From Pseudomonas arcuscaelestis (lineage in GTDB: Bacteria; Pseudomonadota; Gammaproteobacteria; Pseudomonadales; Pseudomonadaceae): a DNA stretch of 64,000 nt. Position 1 is the first letter of the stretch. Every line of letters starts with the position of its first letter. This document shows, piece by piece, positions 42,703 to 52,549 of the stretch. The notes under the pieces were generated by a model that was given only the letters and a program-made list of their open reading frames with translations, searched no databases and had not been told where the DNA came from. The stretch lies in assembly GCF_016881005.1 (NCBI RefSeq), contig NZ_JACOPV010000001.1:372001-436000 (forward strand), given 5' to 3'. The translations under genes were made by a program, and so were the position numbers.

Positions 42703-43320
42703 TCAGAATACAAAATTCACATGCTCACCCTGATGCAGATTCAGCTCCAGGGTATCGACCATGGCAGCGGCAATCCTGGCCAACTGCTGCAGGGGCTCGG
42801 CGAGGCCTGGTTCCAGCGTGCCTTGTGTCTTGCGAAAGTGTTCAATGCTCAGCCCGGCGATCTCTTGCGGGGCGTTGACCAGCGTCCATTGCAGGTGGCT
42901 GCGGTGTAGCAGGTCGACGATCTGTTCGGCGCAGGTTCGCTGCTGTTCACTGTGCCCCTCACTGTGATCGAGTACGCTGAAATCGCCGACTAGGAGCAAG
43001 CGTCGTATAGTCGTGCGGGAGAGGCTGGCGATCAGTGCCTGGCTCATGCGAAGCTGCGTGGCAAAGTCATCGGGTGCCAATGCTGGCAACAGGCAGACCA
43101 CCGCCGAACCACCGGCGACGCTTTGTTCCGCCTGGTCAGTGGTGCTCAGGCCGCCGATTTTGAAGTGCAGTCCGGGTCGTGGTGCGCGAGTGTTCAGTTC
43201 ATCGACCACGACGATGACTTCGTGCTGGCGCTTGAGCAGCTCGGCTATCAAGGCGCTGCCCAGGCTGCTCAGACCGCCTAGGATGACCAGTTTGAATACT
43301 GGGGTTTCGGCATTTTTCAC
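42703..43320 (-). CDS. NAD(P)-binding Rossmann-fold protein
   Basis: A 205-aa protein with an N-terminal dinucleotide-binding turn (KLVILGGLSSLGSALIAELL) and a layout like NmrA-type atypical short-chain dehydrogenases: VVCLLPALAPDD, then RRLLLVGDFSVLD. No catalytic YxxxK is visible, so it may be a regulator or sensor rather than a reductase. I chose GTG 43320, preceded by AAAGGA, over an ATG at 43350. It is divergent from the DOPA dioxygenase-like gene. Confidence 0.65.
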   Translation of the reverse strand: MKNAETPVFKLVILGGLSSLGSALIAELLKRQHEVIVVVDELNTRAPRPGLHFKIGGLSTTDQAEQSVAGGSAVVCLLPALAPDDFATQLRMSQALIASLSRTTIRRLLLVGDFSVLDHSEGHSEQQRTCAEQIVDLLHRSHLQWTLVNAPQEIAGLSIEHFRKTQGTLEPGLAEPLQQLARIAAAMVDTLELNLHQGEHVNFVF

Positions 43321-43397
43321 CAGATCATTCCTTTCTCTGCGAATGATCATTGGACCCTGAGTCTCACGCCAGGGTTCGCATAAATTCAGGAGCATGT

Positions 43398-43727
43398 GTG
43401 CAAAGGATCAAGGGTTATCACGCCCACATCTATTACGACGCCAGCACGATGGAGCAGGCTCGGCAGCTATGTGAAGAAGCGTCCCGGCTGTTCGGCGTGA
43501 GTATGGGGCGCATGCATCAGAAGCCCGTAGGACCGCATCCGGACTGGAGTTGCCAACTGGCGTTCGGACCGGAAGTGGTGGGGGTGGTGTTGCCTTGGCT
43601 GGCGCTGTATCGGAAAGGGCTGGTGGTGTTTCTGCACCCGTTGACGGGGGATGACTTGGCGGATCACCGTGATCATGCGATCTGGATGGGGGCGGTGCGG
43701 CCCTTGGATCTGTCTATTTTTGCGTAG
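43398..43727 (+). CDS. DOPA 4,5-dioxygenase family protein
   Basis: A 109-aa protein of the DOPA-dioxygenase family (small extradiol-type proteins; bacterial members are mostly uncharacterised). Metal-binding histidines are visible in [21 protein letters not shown] and [19 protein letters not shown] 43398 has AGGAG five bases before it. Its 3' 261 bp are read antisense by the extended trpA frame. Confidence 0.85.
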   Translation: MQRIKGYHAHIYYDASTMEQARQLCEEASRLFGVSMGRMHQKPVGPHPDWSCQLAFGPEVVGVVLPWLALYRKGLVVFLHPLTGDDLADHRDHAIWMGAVRPLDLSIFA

Positions 43728-44531
43728 ATGACGGCGGTAGCTTCGCGGGGCCAGCGCTGAGCACAGCTCAAGCACATCCCCCACTGCTTGCTCGGCATTC
43801 GCGGCCTTGGCAATTTTGTCGACCAGGGCCGAACCCACCACAACGCCATCTGACAGCTTGGCAATGGCCGCCGCCTGCTCGGGCGTACGGATACCAAAGC
43901 CAACGCTGATTGGCAGATCGGTATGCCGGCGAAGACGCGCAATTGCATTGCTCACCTGTTCGCTGGTGGCCGAGCCGGCACCCGTAACACCCGCCACCGA
44001 GACGTAGTAGACGAAGCCGGAGCTGCGCTCCAGTACGCGCGGCAGGCGCGCGTCATCGGTTGTTGGGGTGGTCAGGCGAATAAAGTCGATGCCGGCAGCC
44101 TGCGCTGGGGTTGCCAGTTCGGCGTCGTGCTCAGGCGGCAGGTCGACAATGATCAGGCCGTCGACACCTGCGTCCTTGGCCTGGGCCACGAACGCTTCTA
44201 CGCCAAAACGGTGAATCGGGTTGTAGTAGCCCATCAGCACAATCGGCGTGGTCTGGTTATCGACCCGAAACTCGCGAACCATCTGCAAGGTTTTCGCCAG
44301 GGTCTGGCCTGCATCCAGGGCACGCAGGGTTGCCAGTTGGATGGAAACGCCGTCGGCCATTGGGTCGGTGAATGGCATGCCCAGTTCGATCACATCGGCG
44401 CCGGCAGCCGGCAGGCCTTTGAGAATTGCCAGGGAGGCGTCGTAGCCAGGGTCGCCCGCAGTGATGAAGGTGACCAGTGCAGCGCGACCCTCGGCTTTCA
44501 GTTCGGCGAAGCGTTGTTCTATACGGCTCAT
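43467..44531 (-). CDS. trpA: Tryptophan synthase alpha subunit with abnormal C-terminal extension
   Basis: TrpA splits indole-3-glycerol phosphate, passing indole to TrpB. The first 261 residues are normal: [19 protein letters not shown], catalytic Glu in [15 protein letters not shown], the Asp in [12 protein letters not shown], and [11 protein letters not shown]. Pseudomonas TrpA normally stops after about 269 residues. Here the frame continues from about 43749 for 93 more residues, Arg/Gln/His-rich and antisense to the dioxygenase gene, giving 354 aa. The normal stop has been lost by a local change, or by a frameshift. The core should still fold; the tail is not a known domain. Start overlaps trpB's stop by four bases. 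Confidence 0.85.
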   Translation of the reverse strand: MSRIEQRFAELKAEGRAALVTFITAGDPGYDASLAILKGLPAAGADVIELGMPFTDPMADGVSIQLATLRALDAGQTLAKTLQMVREFRVDNQTTPIVLMGYYNPIHRFGVEAFVAQAKDAGVDGLIIVDLPPEHDAELATPAQAAGIDFIRLTTPTTDDARLPRVLERSSGFVYYVSVAGVTGAGSATSEQVSNAIARLRRHTDLPISVGFGIRTPEQAAAIAKLSDGVVVGSALVDKIAKAANAEQAVGDVLELCSALAPRSYRRHLRKNRQIQGPHRPHPDRMITVIRQVIPRQRVQKHHQPFPIQRQPRQHHPHHFRSERQLATPVRMRSYGLLMHAPHTHAEQPGRFFT

Positions 44532-45745
44532 GCCTGTTTCTCCTGGGCAGCCATATGGCTCATCACGGTTTGCATGTCTTTGTCGCCACGCCCGGACAAG
44601 CAAACCACCATCAGGTGATCCTTGGGCAGGGTCGGGGCGCGTTTGATTGCTTCGGCCAGGGCGTGGGAGGTTTCCAGTGCCGGAATAATACCTTCCAGGC
44701 GGCAGGTGGTATGGAACGCGGCCAAGGCTTCTTCGTCGTTGATGCTGACGTACTCGACTCGTTTCACTTCGTGCAGATAAGCGTGTTCCGGGCCGATCCC
44801 CGGGTAGTCCAGGCCTGCGGAAATCGAGTGAGCATCGGTGATCTGGCCGTCAGCGTCCTGCAGCAGGTAGGTACGGTTACCGTGGAGTACGCCCGGAATA
44901 CCACCGGTGAGGCTGGCCGCATGCTTGTCGGTGTCTACGCCATGGCCACCGGCTTCAACACCGATGATCTGGACGCTGGCGTCGTCGAGAAAATCATGGA
45001 ACAGGCCCATGGCGTTTGAGCCGCCGCCAACACAGGCGATCAGGCTATCGGGCAGGCGCCCTTCCTTGGCGTGCAACTGCTCGCGGGTTTCCTTGCCAAT
45101 GATCGACTGGAAGTCGCGGACCATTGCCGGATAAGGGTGTGGACCGGCAACGGTGCCAATCAGGTAGAAGGTGTCATCAACGTTGGTAACCCAGTCGCGC
45201 AGCGCCTCGTTCATGGCATCTTTGAGGGTGCCGGTACCCGAGGTCACAGGCACGATTTCGGCGCCCAGCAGCTTCATGCGAAAGACATTGGCCTGTTGGC
45301 GCTCGATGTCAGTGGCGCCCATGTAGATGACGCAAGGCAAGCCAAATCGTGCGGCAACGGTCGCGGTGGCGACACCATGCATGCCGGCACCGGTTTCGGC
45401 GATAAGGCGCTTTTTGCCCATGCGCTTGGCCAGCAGAACCTGGCCGATGCAGTTGTTTACTTTGTGCGCGCCGGTGTGGTTGAGCTCTTCGCGCTTGAAG
45501 AAGATCTTCGCGCCACCGCAGTGTTCGGTCAGGCGCTCGGCGAAGTACAGCGGGTTGGGACGACCGATGTAGTCGCGTTGAAAGTACGCCAGTTGTTCCA
45601 GAAACTCGGGGTCGGCCTTGGCCGCTTCATATTCGCGGGCAAGGTCGAGCACCAGCGGCATCAGCGTTTCAGCCACGTAGCGGCCACCGAAAGCGCCAAA
45701 CAGGCCATTTGCATCGGGGCCGGCGCGGAAGTTGGTCTGGGTCAT
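44528..45745 (-). CDS. trpB: Tryptophan synthase beta subunit
   Basis: A 405-aa PLP enzyme that joins indole and serine to give tryptophan. It begins [28 protein letters not shown], with the PLP lysine in HTGAHKVNN and the glycine-rich phosphate loop GGGSNAMG. Pseudomonas places trpBA under the divergent activator TrpI, which is also the arrangement here. Confidence 0.97.
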   Translation of the reverse strand: MTQTNFRAGPDANGLFGAFGGRYVAETLMPLVLDLAREYEAAKADPEFLEQLAYFQRDYIGRPNPLYFAERLTEHCGGAKIFFKREELNHTGAHKVNNCIGQVLLAKRMGKKRLIAETGAGMHGVATATVAARFGLPCVIYMGATDIERQQANVFRMKLLGAEIVPVTSGTGTLKDAMNEALRDWVTNVDDTFYLIGTVAGPHPYPAMVRDFQSIIGKETREQLHAKEGRLPDSLIACVGGGSNAMGLFHDFLDDASVQIIGVEAGGHGVDTDKHAASLTGGIPGVLHGNRTYLLQDADGQITDAHSISAGLDYPGIGPEHAYLHEVKRVEYVSINDEEALAAFHTTCRLEGIIPALETSHALAEAIKRAPTLPKDHLMVVCLSGRGDKDMQTVMSHMAAQEKQA

Positions 45746-45854
45746 GTGTCGCTCCAGGGCGTAGTGGAAACTGGGAATGGCTTTACTGTACCCACGACAC
45801 GCGTTACTGAAAACCGATAAGATTGCTACAACACGTCAGGAAAACTCACACGTC
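45746..45854. promoter_or_regulatory. trpB-trpI divergent control region
   Basis: The 109-bp gap between divergent trpB and trpI is where TrpI, bound to indole-3-glycerol phosphate, activates trpBA in P. aeruginosa and P. putida. I did not resolve the TrpI binding sites. Confidence 0.55.
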
Positions 45855-46751
45855 ATGCGCCAGGACCTGCCTCCCCTTAATGCCCTCAGGGCATTTGAAG
45901 CCACTGCCCGGCTCAATAGCGTTAGCCTGGCGGCCGAGCAACTGCACGTGACTCATGGGGCCGTGAGCCGACAGATCAAAGTGCTGGAGGAGCACCTGAG
46001 TGTCAGCCTGTTCGTCAAAGATGGGCGCGGCATTAAACTCACAGATGCGGGACTGCGCCTACGGGACGCAAGTTTCGATGCTTTTGATCGCTTGCGCAGC
46101 GTTTGTGGCGAGCTGAGCCAAAGTAGTGCGGACGCTCCTTTTGTTCTCGGTTGTTCAGGTAGTTTGCTGGCTCGCTGGTTCATTCCGCGCCTGGGTCGAC
46201 TGAAGGCAGATTTGCCGGAATTGCGACTGCATTTGTCTGCGGGCGAAGGCGATCTCGATCCGCGTCGACCAGGCCTGGATGCCTTGCTGGTTTTTGCAGA
46301 ACCACCATGGCCTGCGGATATGCAGGTACATGTGCTGACGCAGGAGCGCATCGGCCCGGTGTTGAGTCCGCATTACGCCGGATTTTCCCGCCTGCGGCAG
46401 GCGCCTGCCCAAGCATTGCTCGATGAGCGACTGTTGCAAACCACCTCCAGACCCCAGGCCTGGCCCAGTTGGGCGGCGCAACAAGGTATCAACCGCGACG
46501 CGCTGCAATACGGGCAGGATTTCGAGCATTTGTATTATTTGCTGGAGGCAGCCGTCGCGGGCTTGGGGGTAGCGATCGCGCCGCAACCGTTGGTGGCCGA
46601 CGACTTGCGCGCCGGTCGTCTGGCGGCGCCTTGGGGCTTTTGCCAGACCCAGGCGGCCTTGGCATTGTGGGTACCTCGACGCGCCGCGGATGGGCGCGCC
46701 GAGCAGTTAGCCGGCTGGCTCCGAGCGGAGCTGGAACGCCAGGTGGATTAG
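45855..46751 (+). CDS. trpI: LysR-type activator TrpI
   Basis: A 298-aa LysR regulator. The N-terminal winged HTH reads [20 protein letters not shown], then [20 protein letters not shown]. The divergent trpBA context identifies it as TrpI. ATG 45855 gives [20 protein letters not shown], the known start; an open frame runs to 45777. The 3' end overlaps the convergent DUF883 gene by four bases. Confidence 0.92.
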   Translation: MRQDLPPLNALRAFEATARLNSVSLAAEQLHVTHGAVSRQIKVLEEHLSVSLFVKDGRGIKLTDAGLRLRDASFDAFDRLRSVCGELSQSSADAPFVLGCSGSLLARWFIPRLGRLKADLPELRLHLSAGEGDLDPRRPGLDALLVFAEPPWPADMQVHVLTQERIGPVLSPHYAGFSRLRQAPAQALLDERLLQTTSRPQAWPSWAAQQGINRDALQYGQDFEHLYYLLEAAVAGLGVAIAPQPLVADDLRAGRLAAPWGFCQTQAALALWVPRRAADGRAEQLAGWLRAELERQVD

Positions 46752-47074
46752 TTGGAGCGTTTGCACATCAGGTAGGCAGCGAGCAGTCCTAGAGCGCCTA
46801 TTGCCACGCCTGCTGTAGTCCACGGGTGCTCCTGGGCGTACTCGCGGGTGGCCAGTCCAGTTTCGCGGGTCTTGGTTTTCACTTCTTCGTAGGTATCGCT
46901 GAGCAGGCTGCGCGAATGGCGAAGGGCACTTTCGGCATTGCCTTTGAGCGTCTTGAGGGTTTTTCGCGACTCATCCGAGGCATCGTCCTTAAGACTTTCG
47001 AGCGCCTTGAGCAGGCTTTCTATCTCCGCTTCCATGCTTTGCAGCGACGCTTTACGCAGCGAGTGATTGGCCAT
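46748..47074 (-). CDS. DUF883 (ElaB/YqjD-like) membrane-anchored protein
   Basis: A 108-aa protein with a long amphipathic, coiled-coil-like N-terminal helix (about residues 10-75) and one C-terminal membrane helix ([18 protein letters not shown]). This is the ElaB/YqjD layout; E. coli members bind ribosomes at the inner membrane in stationary phase. No function is read from sequence here. Confidence 0.85.
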   Translation of the reverse strand: MANHSLRKASLQSMEAEIESLLKALESLKDDASDESRKTLKTLKGNAESALRHSRSLLSDTYEEVKTKTRETGLATREYAQEHPWTTAGVAIGALGLLAAYLMCKRSN

Positions 47075-47228
47075 GGTGACTCTCCTTTCAGGTGTGAGTG
47101 AGCTGTTTTGCTTCCGACTTCGTCAGCTCAAGAAAGTGCAGTCCGACTTTCCTCCATTTCTGTGCCTTTCGGGTAAAAAAGCCTGCCGCTGCTAGGCTCA
47201 AAGCTCACATTCGAAAAGGAGACTGATT

Positions 47229-47444
47229 ATGTCGGATCATCACACTTACAAGAAAATCGAACTTGTCGGCTCATCGCCCACCAGCATAGAAGACGCTATC
47301 AATAATGCCCTGGCTGAAGCGGGTAAAAGCATCAAGCATCTTGAGTGGTTCGAAGTGATCGACACCCGCGGTCATATCAAGGACAACAAGGCCGCGCACT
47401 TTCAGGTCACGCTGAAAGTGGGATTCCGTATCGTCAATAGCTGA
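47229..47444 (+). CDS. Dodecin family flavin-binding protein
   Basis: A 71-aa protein with the dodecin pattern: [20 protein letters not shown], then [17 protein letters not shown] and [12 protein letters not shown]. Dodecins form dodecamers that bind flavin or CoA. The RBS AAAGGAG precedes the ATG. Confidence 0.92.
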   Translation: MSDHHTYKKIELVGSSPTSIEDAINNALAEAGKSIKHLEWFEVIDTRGHIKDNKAAHFQVTLKVGFRIVNS

Positions 47445-47550
47445 AATCGTGGCACTGGCTTGTACGGGTCAATTGAGTTACACAGTCTAAAGGCGCCCGG
47501 ACGGGTTCCGGCGCCATCCTCCACTTTGATCTGAACAAGGAAAGCGATCG

Positions 47551-47775
47551 ATGAAGAAGTTGGTAGTGACAGCAGGTTTGATGATGCTGGCAGGCACCGC
47601 CCTCGCAGCGGGCAAGCCGTGCGAAGAACTGAAAAGCGAAATAGCTGCCAAAATTGACGCAAAAGGTGTCAGCGGCTACTCGCTGGAGATTGTCGACAAG
47701 GGTGCAGCATCTGACGGCAAGGTCGTAGGGACCTGCGAAGGTGGCACCAAGGAAATCGTCTACAAGCGTGGTTGA
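47551..47775 (+). CDS. Small secreted DUF1161 protein, copy 1
   Basis: A 74-aa periplasmic protein. The signal peptide MKKLVVTAGLMMLAGTALAA is followed by a mature part with two Cys (KPCEELKSEIAAKIDAKGV and VGTCEGGTKEIVY). It is a DUF1161-type protein, function unknown. A close paralogue lies at 49568-49801. Confidence 0.85.
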   Translation: MKKLVVTAGLMMLAGTALAAGKPCEELKSEIAAKIDAKGVSGYSLEIVDKGAASDGKVVGTCEGGTKEIVYKRG

Positions 47776-47800
47776 TGGGCAGCCATTGAGCCTGCCAAGA

Positions 47801-47882
47801 CTTCATCGCTGGCAACGCCAGCTCCCGCAGATTAGCTGTCACCGCAATCTGTGCAAGAGCCAGCATTGCTGGCGATGAGGCC
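47801..47882. repeat. REPIN-like inverted REP pair
   Basis: CATCGCTGGCAACGCCAGCTCCCGC (47804-47828, core GCTGGC..GCCAGC) faces GAGCCAGCATTGCTGGCGAT (47857-47876). Each is a short palindrome of the Pseudomonas REP type. They lie between convergent genes. Confidence 0.6.
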
Positions 47883-47883
47883 T

Positions 47884-48888
47884 TCAGCTTGCGCGCATGA
47901 CCTGCGCCAGTAACTCATAGGACCGAATGCGGTCGGCATGTTCATACAGGTCACAGGTGAAAATCAGCTCGTCTGCCTGAGTCTGCTCCAGCAGAACATC
48001 GAGCTTGGCCCGAATCTTCTCCGGCCCGCCCACCATCGCCAATCCCAGGAAGTCTCCCACCGCCTCTCGTTCGTGGGGCAACCACAGGCCATCCATGCTT
48101 TCTACAGGTGGTCGCTGTACCAGGCTTTGGCCCCGCATCAGGGCAAGGATTCGCTGATACACCGAGGTCGCCAGGTAGTTGGCGTGCTCATCGGTGTCGG
48201 CGGCTACCAGCGGTACACCGAGCATCACGTAGGGCTTGTCGAGTACCGCTGAAGGCTTGAAGTGGTTTCGATAGATCCGTATGGCTTCGTGCATGTAGCG
48301 CGGTGCGAAGTGTGAAGCAAAGGCATATGGCAGGCCGCGCATACCGGCCAGTTGTGCGCTGAACAGGCTGGACCCCAACAGCCAGATTGGCACTTCAGTG
48401 CCGTAGCCGGGAACGGCGATAACTTTTTGATCCGGCGTGCGCGGACCGAGGTAGCGCACCAATTCTTCAACATCATCGGGAAAGTCATCGGCGCTGCCGG
48501 AACGTTCACGACGCAGGGCTCGGGCAGTCATCTGGTCGGAGCCCGGTGCACGTCCAAGGCCCAGGTCGATTCGTCCCGGATAGAGGCTTTCCAGAGTGCC
48601 GAATTGTTCGGCAATCACCAGCGGCGCATGGTTGGGCAGCATCACCCCGCCGGCACCGACGCGTATAGTCGAAGTGCCGCCGGCCAGGTAGCCGAGCAGT
48701 ACCGACGTCGCCGAGCTGGCGATGCCATCCATGTTGTGGTGTTCAGCGACCCAAAAGCGGTTGTAGCCGAATTTTTCTACATGCTGCGCCAGGTCCAGCG
48801 AGTTGCGCAGTGATTGCGCCGGGCTGCCGTCGGCGCGAACCGGCACCAGGTCGAGGGTGGAGAATTTGATGTCCGCAAGTCGCTTCAT
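47884..48888 (-). CDS. LLM-class (luciferase-like) flavin-dependent oxidoreductase
   Basis: A 334-aa TIM-barrel monooxygenase-like protein using reduced flavin. Family stretches are [55 protein letters not shown] and [15 protein letters not shown] chose ATG 48888 ([14 protein letters not shown]); the frame is open to 48987. The substrate is unknown. Confidence 0.88.
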   Translation of the reverse strand: MKRLADIKFSTLDLVPVRADGSPAQSLRNSLDLAQHVEKFGYNRFWVAEHHNMDGIASSATSVLLGYLAGGTSTIRVGAGGVMLPNHAPLVIAEQFGTLESLYPGRIDLGLGRAPGSDQMTARALRRERSGSADDFPDDVEELVRYLGPRTPDQKVIAVPGYGTEVPIWLLGSSLFSAQLAGMRGLPYAFASHFAPRYMHEAIRIYRNHFKPSAVLDKPYVMLGVPLVAADTDEHANYLATSVYQRILALMRGQSLVQRPPVESMDGLWLPHEREAVGDFLGLAMVGGPEKIRAKLDVLLEQTQADELIFTCDLYEHADRIRSYELLAQVMRAS

Positions 48889-49068
48889 GGGCTGGTCAGC
48901 CTCCTGGGCAGTCGTTTGTCCGGCATAAGACCGGAGCCTTCTCAACTCTGTATGGGCACATCCTGAGGATTCAAGGCTTGGTTGCAATCAAGCTGAACTT
49001 GCCCAGTCAGCCGCCCTCTGAATCTTAGGCTGCGCAACGTTGCGCCCTGCAGACACTCAGGAGGCAGT

Positions 49069-49494
49069 ATGAAAAAGACAGCATCGGCCGTTTGGGAAGG
49101 TGGCCTGAAAGACGGAAAAGGTCAGATTTCCACTGAAAGCGGTGCACTTGAAGCAAACCCTTATGGGTTCAATACAAGGTTCGAAGGACAGCCAGGGACC
49201 AATCCGGAAGAGCTGATCGGCGCAGCCCATGCCGGCTGCTTTTCCATGGCGTTGTCAATGCTGCTGGGTGAGGCGGGGTTCACCGCCGAGCGTATTGACA
49301 CCACAGCTGAGGTGACCCTGGATAAACAACCTGACGGTTTTGCCATCACCGCCGTGCACTTGATTCTCAAGGCCAAGGTTCCTGGTGCCAGCGAGGAGCA
49401 GTTCAAGGAGGTGGCGAACAAGGCAAAAGCCGGTTGCCCAGTCTCTAAAGTGCTCAATGCAACCATCAGTCTTGACGCCACCCTGGTGGGATAA
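49069..49494 (+). CDS. OsmC-family peroxiredoxin
   Basis: A 141-aa protein of the OsmC family, which reduces organic peroxides through two cysteines. They are seen as HAGCFSMALS (about residue 57) and KAGCPVSKVLN (about 125). The start MKKTASAVWEGGLKDGKG fits the OsmC subfamily. AGGAGGC precedes the ATG. Confidence 0.92.
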   Translation: MKKTASAVWEGGLKDGKGQISTESGALEANPYGFNTRFEGQPGTNPEELIGAAHAGCFSMALSMLLGEAGFTAERIDTTAEVTLDKQPDGFAITAVHLILKAKVPGASEEQFKEVANKAKAGCPVSKVLNATISLDATLVG

Positions 49495-49567
49495 GCTCGA
49501 ACCGGGACAGGCTTCTTGTGGTCAAATGGGTGTCGGCAGAACCTCTGCCGCCACAAGGAGCTGTCCC

Positions 49568-49801
49568 ATGATCCGTGTTGCAATAGCTGTGATGGCATCG
49601 CTGCTGGCCACTTCTGTGCTGGCCGCCCCGAAAAACTGCGAAGAGCTCAAGGCTGAGATCGAAGCGAAGATTCAGGCCAATAATGTCAGCTCCTACACCC
49701 TTGAAATCGTCAAGAACGAAGAGGTTCACGATCAGAACATGGTGGTCGGCAGTTGCGAGGGCGGAACCAAAAAGATCATCTACCAGAAGAATGATCGTTA
49801 G
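49568..49801 (+). CDS. Small secreted DUF1161 protein, copy 2
   Basis: A 77-aa paralogue of the protein at 47551. The signal peptide MIRVAIAVMASLLATSVLAA is followed by KNCEELKAEIEAKIQANNV and VGSCEGGTKKIIYQ. CAAGGAG precedes the ATG. The two copies flank the LLM and OsmC genes. Confidence 0.85.
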   Translation: MIRVAIAVMASLLATSVLAAPKNCEELKAEIEAKIQANNVSSYTLEIVKNEEVHDQNMVVGSCEGGTKKIIYQKNDR

Positions 49802-49804
49802 GCG

Positions 49805-50218
49805 TCAGGGTATGCAAAAGATGTCGTTGGCTTCTTCGGCGACGATTTTGCGCTGTGCGTCGTAAAGGTAGGCGCTGGGCCGCATGGCGGGAGCCCGGGC
49901 TTCCAGGCGATAACGCTGACCGGCTTCGAAATTGTCGTAGCGTACTTTCAGATAGCAGGTTCGCTCCACAGGGTCGACCGAGAAACCTCCGGAATAGACC
50001 TCGAAATCGAAGCGTACGGTTAGCTCGTGCTTGCCGGGTGTTACCTGGAAGAAGCGTCCATCGTTGAGCCGCTCACCATCCAGGCGGTCGGCCATCAGTA
50101 TCTTGCCGGGTGTCATGGTGTACAGGTCGACCCATGCCTGCTTGCTATCAACTGGAGGCAAGGGGCTGGCGCAAGCCCCCAGGGTACTGAGGGCAATCAG
50201 CATCATTGGCTGGCGCAT
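49805..50218 (-). CDS. Lipoprotein, tandem paralogue 1
   Basis: A 137-aa probable lipoprotein (lipobox LSTLGAC) of unknown function. Shared motifs with the neighbouring gene are QAWVDL, GRFFQVTPGKHELTVRF, CYLKVRYDNFEAGQRYRLEA and AYLYDAQR. I chose ATG 50218 so the lipobox falls at the N-terminus. It is likely the result of tandem duplication with the next gene. Confidence 0.8.
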   Translation of the reverse strand: MRQPMMLIALSTLGACASPLPPVDSKQAWVDLYTMTPGKILMADRLDGERLNDGRFFQVTPGKHELTVRFDFEVYSGGFSVDPVERTCYLKVRYDNFEAGQRYRLEARAPAMRPSAYLYDAQRKIVAEEANDIFCIP

Positions 50219-50271
50219 GGCAAACTCCCGCTTGCAACCTACAAAGCATAAGCATAGCGCCATTCACGCTG

Positions 50272-50685
50272 TCAGGTGCGTTGGCAGCCCGCCGGTGCTC
50301 CTTTGCTGAGCAGATTACGCTGGTCGTCGTAAAGCTTTGCCCACGGGCGAAAGCCTATGCTGCCCGCTTCGAGCTGATAGCGTTGCCCGGCATTGAAGTC
50401 CTTGAATTTGAGATTCAGTTGGCAGTCGCGCCACAGCGGTTCGCTGTCCGGACCGATATTGCTGGGGTTCACCGGGAATAGGTAGCGCACCGTCAGTTCG
50501 TGGCTGCCGGGCGAGACTTGGAAATAACGGTTGTCACTCCAAGAGCGCTCGTCTACCTCCACGGCATGCAAGGTATCGTCCGAATTGGATGCTAGGTCGA
50601 TCCAGGCTTGGTTGGGATCGGGGGCAGGCAAGCCGGCACAGCCGGATAAAAGCAGAAGACCACTGATGACAAGCAGTGTACGCAT
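50272..50685 (-). CDS. Lipoprotein, tandem paralogue 2
   Basis: A 137-aa probable lipoprotein (lipobox LLLSGC, Cys 16). It aligns with the preceding gene over its whole length: QAWIDLASNSDD, RYFQVSPGSHELTVRY, CQLNLKFKDFNAGQRYQLEA and AKLYDDQRNLL. Function unknown; the two conserved cysteine positions (in CQLNL and the C-terminus) may form a disulfide. Confidence 0.8.
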   Translation of the reverse strand: MRTLLVISGLLLLSGCAGLPAPDPNQAWIDLASNSDDTLHAVEVDERSWSDNRYFQVSPGSHELTVRYLFPVNPSNIGPDSEPLWRDCQLNLKFKDFNAGQRYQLEAGSIGFRPWAKLYDDQRNLLSKGAPAGCQRT

Positions 50686-50752
50686 GGCAAAACTCCAGCC
50701 GGGCAGGATAGTCTTGAAGCTGATGAGCTCTTGAGCGGATAACGGGACACCA

Positions 50753-51880
50753 ATGCTTCGACTATTTCTTTTATTGCGCTCAAGTCTTGGGGCACTCGAC
50801 CATTTTTTTCGCTACTTGGTTCCCGTGCTGGCGCTCGGGCTGCTCAACGGTTGTTCCAGCATTGGCTATTACGGGCAGTTGGCCAGCGGGCAGTGGCAGC
50901 TGTTGCAGGCGCGTAAACCGGTAGCCGAGGTGATAACGCAGCCCGCCACCCCCCCGAAATTGCGTCAGCACCTGCTGCACGCCGAACAGGCCAGGACGTT
51001 CGCCAGCGCGCAGTTGAAACTGCCGGATAACCGCAGCTACCGGGTTTATGCGGACATTGGCCGCCCGTTTGTGGTGTGGAATGTGTTTGCTACGCCCGAG
51101 TTTTCCCTCGAACCCCAGACCCATTGCTTTCCCATTGCCGGGTGCGTCGCCTATCGCGGTTATTACACTCAAGGTGCTGCCCGTGGCGCGGCTGCGCTGC
51201 AAAAGCAGCAGGGGCTGGATGTGTATGTGGGGGGCGTGGAGGCCTACTCGACCCTGGGCTGGTTTGATGATCCGATTTTGAGTTCGATGCTGGGCTGGGG
51301 TGATGAGCGGCTGGCCGCGGTCATTTTTCATGAGCTGGCACACCAGCGCGTGTATGTGCAGGACGACACGGCATTCAACGAATCATTTGCCACCTTTGTC
51401 GAACAGGAAGGTTCTCGCCAGTGGCGTGCGGCTCGCGGCCTGCCGGCGCATACACTGGACGATGGTCAACAACGCGATCAGTTCGTGGCTTTGGTTCTGG
51501 CCAGCCGTGAACGGTTGAAGGCGTTGTACGCAGCACCGCTGACTGAATCAGCCAAGCGCGCCGGAAAACAAGCCGAATTCGAGCGCTTGCGCCGAGAATA
51601 CCGTACTTTGCGCGACAGCCAGTGGGGAGGTAAAGGCCGTTTTGACGCCTGGATCAATGCGCCAATGAACAACGCCAAGCTGTTGCCCTTTGGATTGTAC
51701 GACCAATGGGTGCCAGCGTTCGCGGCGCTGTTTACCCAGGTAAATGGGGATTGGGAAGCTTTCTATCAGCGGGTTGAAAGCCTCGGGCGGCTGTCGCTCG
51801 AGCAGCGCCAGCAAGCCCTGAATAGAATCACGGAGCAAGCGCGCCCTCACCCCGCGGTAGTTGTCAGCCCTGGTTGGTGA
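50753..51880 (+). CDS. Predicted lipoprotein aminopeptidase (COG4324 type)
   Basis: A 375-aa protein annotated in related genomes as a predicted aminopeptidase. The zinc motif is FHELAHQRVY (HExxH, about residue 198) with a downstream ESFATFVEQEG that supplies further ligands. A hydrophobic N-terminus ends in a lipobox (LALGLLNGCSS), so it is probably an outer- or inner-membrane lipoprotein. The C-terminal half is helical and Arg/Gln-rich. Substrate unknown. Confidence 0.82.
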   Translation: MLRLFLLLRSSLGALDHFFRYLVPVLALGLLNGCSSIGYYGQLASGQWQLLQARKPVAEVITQPATPPKLRQHLLHAEQARTFASAQLKLPDNRSYRVYADIGRPFVVWNVFATPEFSLEPQTHCFPIAGCVAYRGYYTQGAARGAAALQKQQGLDVYVGGVEAYSTLGWFDDPILSSMLGWGDERLAAVIFHELAHQRVYVQDDTAFNESFATFVEQEGSRQWRAARGLPAHTLDDGQQRDQFVALVLASRERLKALYAAPLTESAKRAGKQAEFERLRREYRTLRDSQWGGKGRFDAWINAPMNNAKLLPFGLYDQWVPAFAALFTQVNGDWEAFYQRVESLGRLSLEQRQQALNRITEQARPHPAVVVSPGW

Positions 51881-52520
51881 TGAACGCGCTGTGCAGCTCG
51901 GCCAAGGTCGCAAAGTGATAGGCCGGTTGTTCCGCTGTCAGCTCCTCATGACTGCCAAAGCCGTATCCGACTGCGACAGCTTCCAGTCCATTGCTGCGAG
52001 CGCCAATCAGGTCGTGCTTGCGGTCGCCGATCATCAAGGTTTGTGCCGGATCCAGCGATTCCTCGGCAAGCAGGTGAGCAATCAACTCGACCTTGTTGGT
52101 ACGGGTGCCGTCCAGCTCACTGCCGTAGATCACTTTGAAGTGATGATCGAACTGGAAATGCCGGGCAATCTCACGGGCAAACTGCCAAGGCTTGGACGTG
52201 GCGATGTACAGCGTTCTGCCCTGCCCGTTCAAGGCTTCGAGGAGCGGCTGGACACCCTCGAACACCAGGTTTTCATACAATCCGGTCACCTTGAAGCGCT
52301 CGCGGTAGAAATTCACCGCTTGCCAGGCTTTGGCTTCGTCGAAGCCATAAAATTGCATGAATGCCTGTAGCAACGGAGGGCCGATGAAGTGCTCAAGACG
52401 CGCCAGGTCTGGTTCATCGATATCCAGCTTGGCCAGGGCGAACTGGATCGAACGCGTGATGCCCAGGCGCGGATCGGTCAGGGTGCCGTCGAGGTCGAAA
52501 AGAATATTCTGCTGATGCAT
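51864..52520 (-). CDS. HAD-superfamily phosphatase (Gph-like)
   Basis: A 218-aa hydrolase with HAD motif I as LFDLDGTLTDPRLGIT, motif II as YIATSKPWQ and motif IV as MIGDRKHDLIGA. The layout resembles phosphoglycolate phosphatase-like enzymes. I chose ATG 52520; a GTG at 52553 overlapping the upstream stop would add 11 residues. It overlaps the 3' end of the aminopeptidase gene on the other strand by 17 bp. Confidence 0.88.
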   Translation of the reverse strand: MHQQNILFDLDGTLTDPRLGITRSIQFALAKLDIDEPDLARLEHFIGPPLLQAFMQFYGFDEAKAWQAVNFYRERFKVTGLYENLVFEGVQPLLEALNGQGRTLYIATSKPWQFAREIARHFQFDHHFKVIYGSELDGTRTNKVELIAHLLAEESLDPAQTLMIGDRKHDLIGARSNGLEAVAVGYGFGSHEELTAEQPAYHFATLAELHSAFITNQG

Positions 52521-52549
52521 AACTGTCTCGATAAGGGGCGTGGACGGAC

